Shown piece after piece: positions 9,176 to 18,129 of a stretch of 64,000 nucleotides of DNA. Each line of letters opens with the position of its first letter. The first letter of the stretch is position 1. The notes under the pieces were generated by a model. The model saw only the letters and a list, made by a program, of their open reading frames with translations, had not been told where the DNA came from and did no database searches. Made by a program: the position numbers and the translations under genes. Source of the DNA: Mucilaginibacter sp. CSA2-8R (lineage in GTDB: Bacteria > Bacteroidota > Bacteroidia > Sphingobacteriales > Sphingobacteriaceae); assembly GCF_038806765.1 (NCBI RefSeq), contig NZ_CP152389.1:2852001-2916000 (forward strand), read 5' to 3'.

Positions 9176-10255
9176 CTACATCACCCATAAACGCCACACA
9201 CCCGATATTATCATGCATAAAAATGCCAGTGGCGTAAGTACCTTCCAGCATAAATCCATCAGTTTATCTACCCGCAACCGTGGTAAGGTCCAGCGTATCC
9301 AAATCTGAACGCCGATTAACAGCAATGTTTTAACAAACGTCCACATAATGCCCCAAACAATGCCTGTCGTCCAGTCGGCCAGTTTTACAGCACCAATATT
9401 TGGCAGCGGCGTGTTCCATGCCCCTAAAAACAGGATAACGGCTACCATCGATACTAAAAACATCATCGAATACTCGGCCAAAAATACAAAACCAAAGTTC
9501 ATCCCCCCCAGCTCCGTATGAAATCCGGCCACCAGTTCCGATTCCGCTTCCGGAATATCGAAGGGTGCACGGTTACTTTCGGCAAGTGACGATATAAAGT
9601 AAATTACAAACGCCACCATCAAATGCGGGGCCTGAAAAATATTCCAGCTTAGCAACCCGCCTATGTGCGTTACATCAATCAATCCAAAAAATTTAGCAGT
9701 TTCGGTGGTCAATACGCCTTGTTGCAAGGCAATTTGCTGCAAATCGAGCGTGCGGGATATCATCACCACCGCTATGAGGGCAAAGCCTGCCGGAATTTCG
9801 TAAGATATAATTTGTGCAGCCGACCGCATGGCACCCAAAATAGAGTACTTATTATTTGAGCCCCATCCGGCCATAAGTATACCCAACGTTTCGATAGATA
9901 CAATGGCGAATACATAATATAAACCAATGCTAATTTTAGAAGGTACCACGCCCGGTGCCCAGGGCATGCAGGCAAAGCCCATATAAACCGATACAAAAAT
10001 AATGACCGGCGCCAGGATGAACATCACCTTATCGGCTGCCTGCGGAATGATTGATTCTTTTTGCAGCAGTTTAAGCGCATCAGCCAAGGTTTGCAGCAGG
10101 CCAAACTTGCCCGTTTCGGTAGGCCCCAAACGGTCTTGTATAAAGGCCGACACCTTACGCTCGGCGTATACCCCAAACAGGGCAAACAGCGCGGCAAAGG
10201 CAAACAGCCCAATGGCTACAATGATATAGATGATGTAAGTGCTCAATGGCAACAC
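9176..10255 (-). CDS. nuoH: NADH-quinone oxidoreductase subunit H
   Basis: NuoH lines the quinone-binding cavity and links it to the proton channels. It has 359 residues and eight or nine helices. Seen are the ERKVSAFIQDRLGP motif near the N-terminus and the cavity loop with FDIPEAESELVAGFHTE. The start is probably GTG 10253-10255. It is the first gene of the block. The upstream 222 bases hold no nuoG or other nuo gene, only AT-rich sequence with short AGTTAAC repeats, so nuoA to nuoG must be elsewhere. Confidence 0.95.
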   Translation of the reverse strand: MLPLSTYIIYIIVAIGLFAFAALFALFGVYAERKVSAFIQDRLGPTETGKFGLLQTLADALKLLQKESIIPQAADKVMFILAPVIIFVSVYMGFACMPWAPGVVPSKISIGLYYVFAIVSIETLGILMAGWGSNNKYSILGAMRSAAQIISYEIPAGFALIAVVMISRTLDLQQIALQQGVLTTETAKFFGLIDVTHIGGLLSWNIFQAPHLMVAFVIYFISSLAESNRAPFDIPEAESELVAGFHTELGGMNFGFVFLAEYSMMFLVSMVAVILFLGAWNTPLPNIGAVKLADWTTGIVWGIMWTFVKTLLLIGVQIWIRWTLPRLRVDKLMDLCWKVLTPLAFLCMIISGVWRLWVM

Positions 10256-10477
10256 AGATTTGCGTTTGTTGCAAACTTACTATTTCTGCCTTAAATTGAG
10301 GCCCTCTATTTAGAATAATTCCTATTTAATTGGTGGAGATTAGTTTGTTGGTTGAGTAGTTGAATGTTTCTTGTTTCTAAAGCAGTTACCTTTATTTTAG
10401 CATTTCACTAATCAATAATATACCAGTTAACTAATAAACAAGTTAACCAAACAGCCTATCAACTACTTTCCTAAACC

Positions 10478-11518
10478 CTAACTTTTCTTAAACTTATTCG
10501 CCAGCATTTGCAGCATGTCTTCGTTTACCGGCTGGGCGGGCTCTTCGGGCTTGCGGTAGGGCTTTTGCTGATCGCCTCCCTGTGGCTGCTGCGGCTTGTT
10601 ACGCTGCTGCTGTTGGGGTTTATTAAATGGCTTTTGGAATGTTTGTTTTTTGGGTGCTCCCTGCTCACCGCCTGGTGCTGGTGCCGGCTTATTGGCCGCC
10701 GGGCGGGTAGCTTTATTTTGGTTCCAGCGCTGATAAATTTCTTTAGCTTTTTGCTTGGTGTAAAGTGAAAAGTCGCCATTCATGATCCAGGCATAGTAGC
10801 TTGGCTCAACATCAAACACATCCTCTACCCGCTTGCCTTTATGCTTGCCAAAGTTAAATACTTCTTCGCCAGCCTCGTTGTACACCATACGGCCTACAAA
10901 ATCAACCGCGCGCTGCATATTGGTAAATTCATGCAGAGCCGCCACCTCATTTTGCACAGGTACGGTACGGTTTCCTTTTTTATCAATAAACTCGGTTTCC
11001 TTATATTTTTCTACCTGCGCAAACAGTACTTCCATGGTTGCACGGGTATCTGCCTCGGCCGAGTGGGCATTCTCAATGTCTTTTTGGCAATAAAATTGGT
11101 AGGCTGCTTTAAGGGTACGCTGCTCCATCTGGTGAAAAATGTTCTGCACATCCACAAAATGGCGTCCGCTTAAATCAAAGGCAATACCGGCGCGCAAAAA
11201 TTCCTCCATCAGCATTGGGATGTCAAACTTGTTGGAGTTATAACCGGCCAGGTCACAATCAGTTAAAAATTCTGCAACCTCGGTACCAACAGCGCTAAAC
11301 AATTGCAACTCTTTTACATCCTCGTCGTAAAAGCCATGAATCAGCGATGTCTCGAGTGGTATAGGCATTCCCGGGTTCACTACCCATCTTTGGGTTTGCT
11401 CAGTACCATCGGGTAACAGCTTAATAACGGCAATTTCTATGATGCGGTCGATAGCCAGATTAGTTCCGGTAGTTTCCAGGTCAAAGAAAGCGAGCGGACG
11501 TTTTAAGTTTAATTTCAT
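10478..11518 (-). CDS. DnaQ-like 3'-5' exonuclease with ExoX-type C-terminal domain
   Basis: This cytosolic DEDDh-family exonuclease has 346 residues. Exo I is FFDLETTGT (Asp13, Glu15), Exo II includes GYNSNKFDIPML, and Exo III includes HSAEADTRATMEV. After about residue 200 comes a second small domain, FNFGKHKGKRVEDV with YYAWIMNGDF, typical of ExoX-like C-terminal domains. A Pro/Gln/Lys-rich low-complexity linker follows (about 270-325), then a short conserved-looking tail NEDMLQMLANKFKK. I chose ATG 11518 because longer readings would run into the divergent gene at 11629. It could act in repair or as a polymerase III epsilon-like proofreader; the family alone does not tell. Confidence 0.9.
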   Translation of the reverse strand: MKLNLKRPLAFFDLETTGTNLAIDRIIEIAVIKLLPDGTEQTQRWVVNPGMPIPLETSLIHGFYDEDVKELQLFSAVGTEVAEFLTDCDLAGYNSNKFDIPMLMEEFLRAGIAFDLSGRHFVDVQNIFHQMEQRTLKAAYQFYCQKDIENAHSAEADTRATMEVLFAQVEKYKETEFIDKKGNRTVPVQNEVAALHEFTNMQRAVDFVGRMVYNEAGEEVFNFGKHKGKRVEDVFDVEPSYYAWIMNGDFSLYTKQKAKEIYQRWNQNKATRPAANKPAPAPGGEQGAPKKQTFQKPFNKPQQQQRNKPQQPQGGDQQKPYRKPEEPAQPVNEDMLQMLANKFKKS

Positions 11519-11628
11519 TAGCGGGACGTTTTTACAAAGGTCGTAATTATCGTTTAAATCTTTTGTCAGAAAGTTTTTTATATTTATCCACGCGGTAGTG
11601 CTAACTGCCGTCCTAACCTTTTTCATAC

Positions 11629-13608
11629 ATGAAAAAAATTTTACTCTCTTTATGGTGCAGCCTGGCACTTCATGCTGCCCCTGCCCTCGCCGACAATTTT
11701 CCATACGGCCAGTTTAGCCACGAACAGCTTAAAATGAGCAATTATGCCAAGGATGTTACAGCAAACGCACTGGTGCTGAACGAGTATGGCAAAACATGGA
11801 TCAGCAGTAACGATGGTTTACCTTTGATACATGAATACCACGTAAAAATCAAAATTTTTAACGCTAAGGGGTTTAAAGAAGGTAATGTCAGCATTCCTAT
11901 CTATAAATCTGATAATAACAGTTTTGAAGAGGTAAGGGAGATTGAGGGCATCACATACTATACTGATGAGCAGGGTAATGCACAGCAAACTCCTCTCGAC
12001 GCAAAAAAGGTAATTACCGAAAACACCAATAAGTACTGGAGCCACGTTAAATTTGCCATGCCTAATCTGCGCAATGGCTGCATAATTGAATATAAATACA
12101 CCCTGCAGTCGCCTTACAGCCTGCAGTTTAAGGACTGGGATTTTCAGAGCGAAATTCCTAAGCTTTATTCGGAGTATGAAGCCCGTATACCAGCGTATTT
12201 TAATTTTAAAGCGTCATTGAGGGGGAATTTAAAACTGACTAAAAATGTTGGCGAGATTGATAGAGAATGCTTTAATGTTAGAGGTAACAAATGTGACTGC
12301 TCAAAACTGGTATATGCCATAAGTGATATACCGGCCTTTATTGAGGAAGACCACATGACGGCGCCAAAAAACTTTATATCGGCCATCAACTTCGAACTTA
12401 ACGACTACGTTGACCCTTATGACGGCACCAAGCATGTAAAGACGCAGACTTGGGCAGATGTTGACCGCAGCCTGAAGCAAAGCGATGAGTTTGGCAGCCA
12501 ATTAAAAAAAACCAGCCTGCTTAAAGAAAAAATTACGCCCGTTATTGCCGGATTAACTAACGATTTGGCTAAGGCGCAAGCAATCTACGCCTTTATACAA
12601 CACTCGGTAAAGCACAACGAATTCATTGGCATTTATTCTGACAATGGCATTCGCAAAATGTTTGATACCCACAGTGGCAGTGTAGCCGATATTAACCTGG
12701 GTCTGGTAGTGGCGCTCAATGCTGCTGGTATTAACGCCGAGGCTGTGCTGTTGTCTACACGTGCCCACGGCCTTATTAATAAACTGTATCCGGTGGTAAG
12801 CGATTTTAATTATGTGATAGCCAAGGCCAACATAGGCGACCAAACCTACCTGCTGGATGCTACCGATGCCATGTTACCTTTTGGTTTACTGCCCGAGCAT
12901 TGTTTAAATGACCAGGGACGAGTGATGAGCCTGAATAAACCGTCGTACTGGATTGATCTGACTACCGTGCAAAAGTGGAGTAAGACTATGCTGCTTGATC
13001 TTACACTGCAAACCTCGGGTAAGTTAACGGGTACGCTTACCGAAATTTCGTCGGGCTATGAGGCTTTGCGCAAACGCCGCGGCATCAAGAAATTTAACAG
13101 CATTGAAGAGTATGTAGAGGATCGGGATGAAAAGTTGCCAAAGGTGAAATTCTTAAAATCGGAAATTAAAAATCTGGATACGCTGGACAAGGCATTAATG
13201 GAAGTATACAACGTTGAGTTGGATTATTACGACGGTGTAAATGGAGGCCGCGTAGCATTTAACCCCTTCCTTTTTAATAACATCACCGAAAACCCGTTTA
13301 AACTGGCAGAACGCAGTTATCCAGTTGATTGGGGTGCCGCTACCGATACCCGGGTTATTCTAACATTGCACTTGCCCCAAGGATATACCGTCGAAACACC
13401 ACCAACCTCTCTTGGTATGGCACTGCCTAACCAGGGCGGCGAGTTTATCACCGAGTTTGCACCGCGCGATGATGCTTTTACATTTTCGCACGTTATACGA
13501 CTAAGCAAGCCCATTTATTACCCTGAAGAGTACCCTTACCTTAAAGAGTTATTTAACAAGGTAATACAAGCAGAAAAGTCAGACATTATCCTGAAGAAAA
13601 AATCATGA
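11629..13608 (+). CDS. Secreted DUF3857/transglutaminase-like protein, catalytic residues lost
   Basis: A 659-residue exported protein with a signal peptide (MKKILLSLWC, cleavage near ALA-DN). Residues about 55-230 match the DUF3857 beta domain, and about 290-420 the transglutaminase-like fold. The expected nucleophile motif GxCxD reads GSVADINLGLV, and the usual histidine reads FNYVIA, so Cys and His are both missing, while LDATDAMLPFG remains. It is therefore probably a binding or structural relative rather than an enzyme. The last four bases overlap the start of the next, catalytically intact homologue, suggesting a two-gene operon and a joint function at the cell envelope. Confidence 0.87.
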   Translation: MKKILLSLWCSLALHAAPALADNFPYGQFSHEQLKMSNYAKDVTANALVLNEYGKTWISSNDGLPLIHEYHVKIKIFNAKGFKEGNVSIPIYKSDNNSFEEVREIEGITYYTDEQGNAQQTPLDAKKVITENTNKYWSHVKFAMPNLRNGCIIEYKYTLQSPYSLQFKDWDFQSEIPKLYSEYEARIPAYFNFKASLRGNLKLTKNVGEIDRECFNVRGNKCDCSKLVYAISDIPAFIEEDHMTAPKNFISAINFELNDYVDPYDGTKHVKTQTWADVDRSLKQSDEFGSQLKKTSLLKEKITPVIAGLTNDLAKAQAIYAFIQHSVKHNEFIGIYSDNGIRKMFDTHSGSVADINLGLVVALNAAGINAEAVLLSTRAHGLINKLYPVVSDFNYVIAKANIGDQTYLLDATDAMLPFGLLPEHCLNDQGRVMSLNKPSYWIDLTTVQKWSKTMLLDLTLQTSGKLTGTLTEISSGYEALRKRRGIKKFNSIEEYVEDRDEKLPKVKFLKSEIKNLDTLDKALMEVYNVELDYYDGVNGGRVAFNPFLFNNITENPFKLAERSYPVDWGAATDTRVILTLHLPQGYTVETPPTSLGMALPNQGGEFITEFAPRDDAFTFSHVIRLSKPIYYPEEYPYLKELFNKVIQAEKSDIILKKKS

Positions 13609-15512
13609 TCCGCATTTTTTTGCTGGCTTGCCTTAACCTGGCTTGGTTAGGTGCAGCCGCCCAAAACTTTTACCCCGTTGCCGATATTCCTAAAAACCTG
13701 TTGCCGTATGCCAGCGCCGTGGTGCGCAACATGGAAACAGTGACCGAGGTTAAAGACGTCAATACAACGGTCAATCATTACAAAGTGGCGGTTACTATTC
13801 TTAATAAAAATGGTGAAGACAATACTGACATGGTAGTATGGCACGATAAAGGACGGCGGATTAAATACATTAAGGGCATAATTTATGACGAATACGGCAA
13901 ACAGGTTGACAAATTTTCGGAGAAAAACTTTTTAGATTTTAGCGCGGCAGATGGTTTTTCGATGTTTGTAGATACCCGCCTTAAGCATTACAAACCATCG
14001 GTGATGACCTACCCGTACACGTTAGAGTATGAGTATGAGGTGCAGTCGCGCCAAACGTTAAACTTTGAAGACTGGAACCCTAATGGCAGTACCGGAACCG
14101 CCGTACAACATAGCGTTTACAAATTTATCTGCCCGGCAGATTTTGCCATCCGTTATAAAGAAATGAACTATGCGGGCAAGGCAGACATCAGCGCAGGGCC
14201 GGCCGGTCAGAAAGTGTATACGTGGGAAGCTAAGAATCTCACTGCTCAGCGAAACGAACCTTACAGCCCACGCCCTGATACTTACGAAACCGTAGTAAAA
14301 ATTGTGCCCGAAAAATTTATGTACGAAGGCTACAGCGGTTCGTTTACCAACTGGAATGATTTAGGCAAATGGATTTACGATAAATTGCTTACCGGCCGCA
14401 CCACCCTGCCACCGGCCACCATTGCCGATATGCACAGCCTTACCGACACTATTAAAGAGGCAAAGCTGAAAGCAAAAGCCATTTACGAGTACATGCAGCG
14501 CAAAAGCAGGTACGTAAGTATACAGGTGGGCATTGGCGGTTATCAGCCTTTTTCGGCAGCTGATGTAGATAGATTAAGCTATGGTGATTGTAAAGGTTTG
14601 GTGAATTACACTCAGGCATTATTAAAGGCGGTTAACATTGATTCGTATTATTGCGTAGTGAATGCAGGCAGCATGAAGAAAAGCTTACTGCCCGACTTTG
14701 CCAGCATGACCCAAGCTAATCATATCATTTTATGCCTGCCGCTTAAAGGCGACACCACCTGGATGGAGTGCACCAGCAAAGACATCCCCTTTGGCTACCT
14801 TGGCGATTTTACCGACGACCGCTGGGTGCTGGCCTGTACCGGCGACGGCGGCAAGTTGATGCACACCCCTAAATACGGAACGGCCGACAGTAAACAGATA
14901 AGGAAAGCGATGCTGACATTGAAAGACGATGGTGAACTGAGTGGCAGCATGGCCACCACCTTTGAGGGTTGGCAATACGAAAACCGCCCTAATGTACCCG
15001 GCGAAACCAGCGATGAGATTAAAAAGGCACAAGAACGTTACGCCATTAACAACCTGGAGATAGGCAAATTATTACTGAAACCCGTTAAAACGCAGCAACC
15101 GGTAAACCACGAAGAAATGCAGTTTACGGCACGAGATTATGCGGCTTCGTCATCAGGGCGATTGTTTTTTATGGCTAACCTGGCCAACCGTTACACTTCG
15201 GTTCCGCGCGAAGTACGTAACCGCACTACTGATGTTTATATTAACAGAGGTTACACCGATGTAGACGAAATCGTATACCAAATTCCGTCGGGTTACAAAC
15301 TGGACAGTGCACCACTTTTGGTGAGCCTGCATAAACCGTTTGGCAATTTTACAGCCACGGCAACACTTAACGATAAAAACCAGGTAGTTTATAAGCGTAC
15401 GCTCGAAATAAAAGACGGTACTTATGCAAAATCGGCTTATGAAGATTTAGTAAATTTTTACCAGCGTGTAGCTGATGCCGATAGTTACAAGATTGCGCTA
15501 ATTAAAAATTAA
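13605..15512 (+). CDS. Secreted DUF3857/transglutaminase-like protein, catalytic residues present
   Basis: A 635-residue exported protein with a signal peptide (MIRIFLLACLNLAWLG, cleavage near AAA-QN). It has an N-terminal DUF3857 domain followed by a transglutaminase-like core. The triad-like positions are Cys in LSYGDCKGLVNY, His in QANHIILCLP and an acidic residue in WMECTSKDIPFG. Members of the fold are cysteine proteases or acyltransferases acting on peptides; the substrate here is unknown. It overlaps the upstream paralogue by ATGA, so the two are translationally coupled. Its TAA overlaps the stop of a small gene on the other strand. Confidence 0.88.
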   Translation: MIRIFLLACLNLAWLGAAAQNFYPVADIPKNLLPYASAVVRNMETVTEVKDVNTTVNHYKVAVTILNKNGEDNTDMVVWHDKGRRIKYIKGIIYDEYGKQVDKFSEKNFLDFSAADGFSMFVDTRLKHYKPSVMTYPYTLEYEYEVQSRQTLNFEDWNPNGSTGTAVQHSVYKFICPADFAIRYKEMNYAGKADISAGPAGQKVYTWEAKNLTAQRNEPYSPRPDTYETVVKIVPEKFMYEGYSGSFTNWNDLGKWIYDKLLTGRTTLPPATIADMHSLTDTIKEAKLKAKAIYEYMQRKSRYVSIQVGIGGYQPFSAADVDRLSYGDCKGLVNYTQALLKAVNIDSYYCVVNAGSMKKSLLPDFASMTQANHIILCLPLKGDTTWMECTSKDIPFGYLGDFTDDRWVLACTGDGGKLMHTPKYGTADSKQIRKAMLTLKDDGELSGSMATTFEGWQYENRPNVPGETSDEIKKAQERYAINNLEIGKLLLKPVKTQQPVNHEEMQFTARDYAASSSGRLFFMANLANRYTSVPREVRNRTTDVYINRGYTDVDEIVYQIPSGYKLDSAPLLVSLHKPFGNFTATATLNDKNQVVYKRTLEIKDGTYAKSAYEDLVNFYQRVADADSYKIALIKN

Positions 15513-15631
15513 CTAAAAAACACGATACCGAGGATGATGCCGACAATCATGATTACGTACAGCAATATCTCGTTACCAGCAAACTGCTTGTACTTGGTCC
15601 AAAACGAGTAATCTTCTTTAGGCTTGCTCAT
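15509..15631 (-). CDS. 40-residue single-pass membrane peptide
   Basis: A short frame with ATG at 15629-15631 encodes MSKPKEDYSFWTKYKQFAGN followed by a strongly hydrophobic helix (residues 21-39) and a final Ser. The polar, Lys/Tyr/Trp-rich N-terminus and one transmembrane helix are typical of small bacterial membrane proteins, with the N-terminus probably cytosolic. Its stop overlaps that of the convergent transglutaminase gene. It lies 116 bases from the end of msrB, on the same strand and downstream, with a hairpin between. No function is known to me. Confidence 0.65.
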   Translation of the reverse strand: MSKPKEDYSFWTKYKQFAGNEILLYVIMIVGIILGIVFFS

Positions 15632-15698
15632 GATTCCGGCAAAGATACAGCTTAGCGGCAGAAACAAAAACGGCGCGTAAATATCACTATTAAACTAA

Positions 15699-15732
15699 AA
15701 ACCCTGCGCACATCGCTGTACGCAGGGTTAAA
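15699..15732. terminator. Intrinsic terminator after msrB
   Basis: A 9-base perfect stem (AACCCTGCG / CGCAGGGTT) has a 12-base loop and A/T runs on both sides (AAAA before, TTAAAAA after). It lies just downstream of the msrB stop on the minus strand. Confidence 0.75.
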
Positions 15733-15746
15733 AACAACAACTCTTA

Positions 15747-16130
15747 TTATTTTTCGTCGGCAATGGGTACAAACTTCATCGATACGGAGTTAACACAGTG
15801 CCGGGTATTTTTAGCAGTAAAGCGTTCGCCTAAAAATACGTGCCCTAAATGTGCACCGCAGTTAGCACACAATATTTCTATCCGGCGTCCGTCGTCATCA
15901 GTTTCGCGCCTAACGGCACCTGGTATCTCATCATCAAAGCTCGGCCAGCCGCAAAACGATTCAAACTTATCTTCGCTGCGGTATAAAGGTGCATCGCAAC
16001 GCCGGCACACATAAAGTCCTTGTGCTTTATTGTTCAGCAATTCGCCTGTAAACGGCCGCTCCGTCCCTTTGTATAAAATTACCCTTTCTTCTTCGGGTGT
16101 TAAGATGTTATATTTTTCTTGATCTGCCAT
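15747..16130 (-). CDS. msrB: Peptide-methionine (R)-S-oxide reductase
   Basis: MsrB repairs methionine-R-sulfoxide in oxidised proteins in the cytosol. The 127 residues contain the whole domain: zinc ligands Cys42/Cys45 (CRRC) and Cys88/Cys91 (CANC), the substrate region [11 protein letters not shown] and GHVFLGERF, and the catalytic Cys112 in RHCVNSVSM. Length and motifs are those of a one-domain MsrB without MsrA fusion. ATG at 16130. A hairpin follows, and an inverted repeat lies 46 bases upstream of the start. Confidence 0.96.
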   Translation of the reverse strand: MADQEKYNILTPEEERVILYKGTERPFTGELLNNKAQGLYVCRRCDAPLYRSEDKFESFCGWPSFDDEIPGAVRRETDDDGRRIEILCANCGAHLGHVFLGERFTAKNTRHCVNSVSMKFVPIADEK

Positions 16131-16175
16131 ATATTTACCTCACCGATGGTATGGTGATTACGACAATATACGTAT

Positions 16176-16208
16176 AATACTCAGCTTGGTTTTTACAAGC
16201 TGAGTATT
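16176..16208. repeat. Perfect 13-base inverted repeat upstream of msrB
   Basis: The arms AATACTCAGCTTG (16176-16188) and CAAGCTGAGTATT (16196-16208) flank a 7-base loop. There is no T-run on either side, so it is either a non-canonical terminator for the SDR gene or a protein-binding site in front of msrB. Confidence 0.6.
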
Positions 16209-16281
16209 GACTTTACTTTGACTAAACAACAGCAGGTCGTGCTTAATCGTCGTTAATTATCATCAAGCTATCTCTAAAAAG

Positions 16282-17043
16282 CTAAAAAGACTTTTGAGCA
16301 GTTGGGCGCACCACCAGTTCATTCACATCTACGTCTTCGGGCTGCTCAATGGCAAATGCAGCGGCACGAGCAATTGCTTCGGCAGGCAGCGTGTTCAATC
16401 GAAATTGTTCTACTGCAGCTTTTCTCAGTTCCGGATCAGAAATGCCATTAGCCAGTTCAGATTCAGTTGCGCCTGGCGCTACAACGGTCACGCGTATCTT
16501 GTCGCTTACCTCCTGGCGTAAACCATCGCTTAGGGCACGCACTGCAAATTTAGTAGCGCTATACACCGAAGAGGTTGGGCCTACCCACCGGTCGCCTACC
16601 GAGGTAATGTTAATAAACTGTCCGCTGTTGTTGGCTTCAAAGTGCGGTAATGCCGCGGCTATGCCATGCAATACCCCTTTAATGTTTACGTCTATCATTT
16701 GGTGCCACTCGTTTACTTTATACTGATTGAGCATTGATAGAGGCATCACACCGGCATTGTTCACCATTACATCAACGCTGCCAAACGTTTGCAGCGCAAA
16801 TGCTGCAAAAGCTTTAAAGTTTTCGGCATCGGTAACATCGAGGCTAAATACGGCGGCGGCTCCGCCTTTGGCAATTATATCCTGTTTAATAATTTCGAGC
16901 CGGTCGGTGCGGCGCGCACCCAAAACCACCCTGGCACCCTTAGCAGCTAAATGCCGGGCTATAGCTTCGCCAATACCGCTGCTGGCACCGCTAATTAATA
17001 CTACTTTGTTTTGCATGGAAAGATTTTGATTTGCTGTGTTCAT
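16282..17043 (-). CDS. Short-chain dehydrogenase/reductase (classical SDR)
   Basis: This 253-residue cytosolic NAD(P)-dependent oxidoreductase has the Rossmann nucleotide motif SGASSGIG, GARRTDRLE (the arginines suggest NADP preference), NNAGVMPLS and the catalytic Ser/Tyr/Lys set in TSSVYSATKFAV. I took ATG 17043 (MNTANQNLSMQNK); a longer frame to 17094 adds a Cys-rich, non-homologous extension, and ATG at MQNKVVLI is also possible. It is divergent from an AraC-type regulator starting at 17200, a common pairing in which the regulator controls the reductase. The substrate cannot be told. Confidence 0.92.
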   Translation of the reverse strand: MNTANQNLSMQNKVVLISGASSGIGEAIARHLAAKGARVVLGARRTDRLEIIKQDIIAKGGAAAVFSLDVTDAENFKAFAAFALQTFGSVDVMVNNAGVMPLSMLNQYKVNEWHQMIDVNIKGVLHGIAAALPHFEANNSGQFINITSVGDRWVGPTSSVYSATKFAVRALSDGLRQEVSDKIRVTVVAPGATESELANGISDPELRKAAVEQFRLNTLPAEAIARAAAFAIEQPEDVDVNELVVRPTAQKSF

Positions 17044-17170
17044 GGTTATGTTTATTTGCTGATACAAAGGTACCGCAGCACTACAGCAGCTCAATTGCCC
17101 GCATCAAAGCAATCATTGCAAAAAACAAAGGTTATACAAAACACCACCTATTTCTACACGTTTAGCGTTG

Positions 17171-17178
17171 TATATTTG
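17171..17178 (+). promoter_or_regulatory. Candidate Bacteroidota -7 promoter box
   Basis: TATATTTG is an exact match to the Bacteroidota -7 consensus TAnnTTTG and lies 22 bases before the AraC-type gene's ATG. A clear -33 TTG at the usual distance is not seen (TTT at 17151-17153). The short leader supports the chosen start of the regulator. Confidence 0.45.
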
Positions 17179-17199
17179 ATAAATCAAACGCCAACAGCT

Positions 17200-18123
17200 A
17201 TGAACGAGATAGAAACCCTGGAAGACTTTTACGAGATCAAGTTTTCTGACCGGCCGGTAGTACGCCAGCAAGGCATCGGAGATTTTAATGTTTTCGTGAT
17301 GGAAGATGTAATTCATAGTGGCGGGCGTGTAGCCATTAAATATACACGCCGCGATTTTTACAAAATTTGCCTCTGCACCGGCGCAAACCTGTTTCATCAT
17401 GCCGATAAAACCGTTCGGGTAGATGGCACTTCGCTCCTGTTTTTTAATCCGCAAACACCTTACAAATGGGAGCCCTTGTCTGATAATCAAGCCGGCTATT
17501 TCTGCATTTTTAAAGAAGCTTTCTTTTCCGAAAAGCTGCGTAGCAACTTAGGTACATTGCCGGTATTTAATGCCTCGGGTAAGCCCTCCTACCTTTTAAA
17601 TAACGAGCAAGGCACATTTGTGGCCGATATATTTAAAAAGATGGTTGCCGAAATGAACAGCGATTTTAAGTATAAGCAGGATTTATTATTGAGCTACGTA
17701 ACCGAGCTTGTATATTATGCATTAAAACTCGATCCGTCCGAAAATCTTTATCAAACGCCCGATGCCAAATCGCGCATTACTAACCTGTTCACCGACCTAC
17801 TCGACCGGCAGTTTCCTATTATTTCGCCACAAGAACGGCTGCATTTACGATCGCCGAAGGACTATGCACAACACCTGTATCTGCATGTTAACTATTTAAA
17901 CGATGCCGTTAAAACAACCACAGGCAAAACCACCAGTAAACTGGTTGCCGAACGGGTAATAACAGAGGCCAAAATTATGCTTAAGCATTCTGACTGGAAT
18001 GTTGCCGAAGTAGGTTACGCTCTTGGGTTTGAAGATGCAGCGCACTTTAATAATTTTTTTAAAAAGAACACCAAAATTTCACCGGCAAAGTTTAGGGTAA
18101 AAGAAGCTGCCTTGGTTGGGTAG
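17200..18123 (+). CDS. AraC-family transcriptional regulator
   Basis: This 307-residue DNA-binding protein has an N-terminal cupin-like sensing half (about 1-190, with RVAIKYTRRDFYKICLCTG) and a C-terminal AraC double helix-turn-helix (about 210-305). The DNA-binding end has the usual pattern: AERVITEAKIML, VAEVGYALGFEDAAHFNNFF and KKNTKISPAKFR. The ATG at 17200 follows a -7 box; a longer reading from 17011 would cross into the divergent SDR gene. It probably regulates that SDR. It ends with TAG, which shows TAG works as a stop in this genome. Confidence 0.92.
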   Translation: MNEIETLEDFYEIKFSDRPVVRQQGIGDFNVFVMEDVIHSGGRVAIKYTRRDFYKICLCTGANLFHHADKTVRVDGTSLLFFNPQTPYKWEPLSDNQAGYFCIFKEAFFSEKLRSNLGTLPVFNASGKPSYLLNNEQGTFVADIFKKMVAEMNSDFKYKQDLLLSYVTELVYYALKLDPSENLYQTPDAKSRITNLFTDLLDRQFPIISPQERLHLRSPKDYAQHLYLHVNYLNDAVKTTTGKTTSKLVAERVITEAKIMLKHSDWNVAEVGYALGFEDAAHFNNFFKKNTKISPAKFRVKEAALVG

Positions 18124-18129
18124 AAATCA

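Noticed and set aside
10256-10477. Short AGTTAAC repeats between nuoH and the exonuclease gene
   Set aside because: Only two or three short copies in AT-rich sequence; not a CRISPR or a repeat family.
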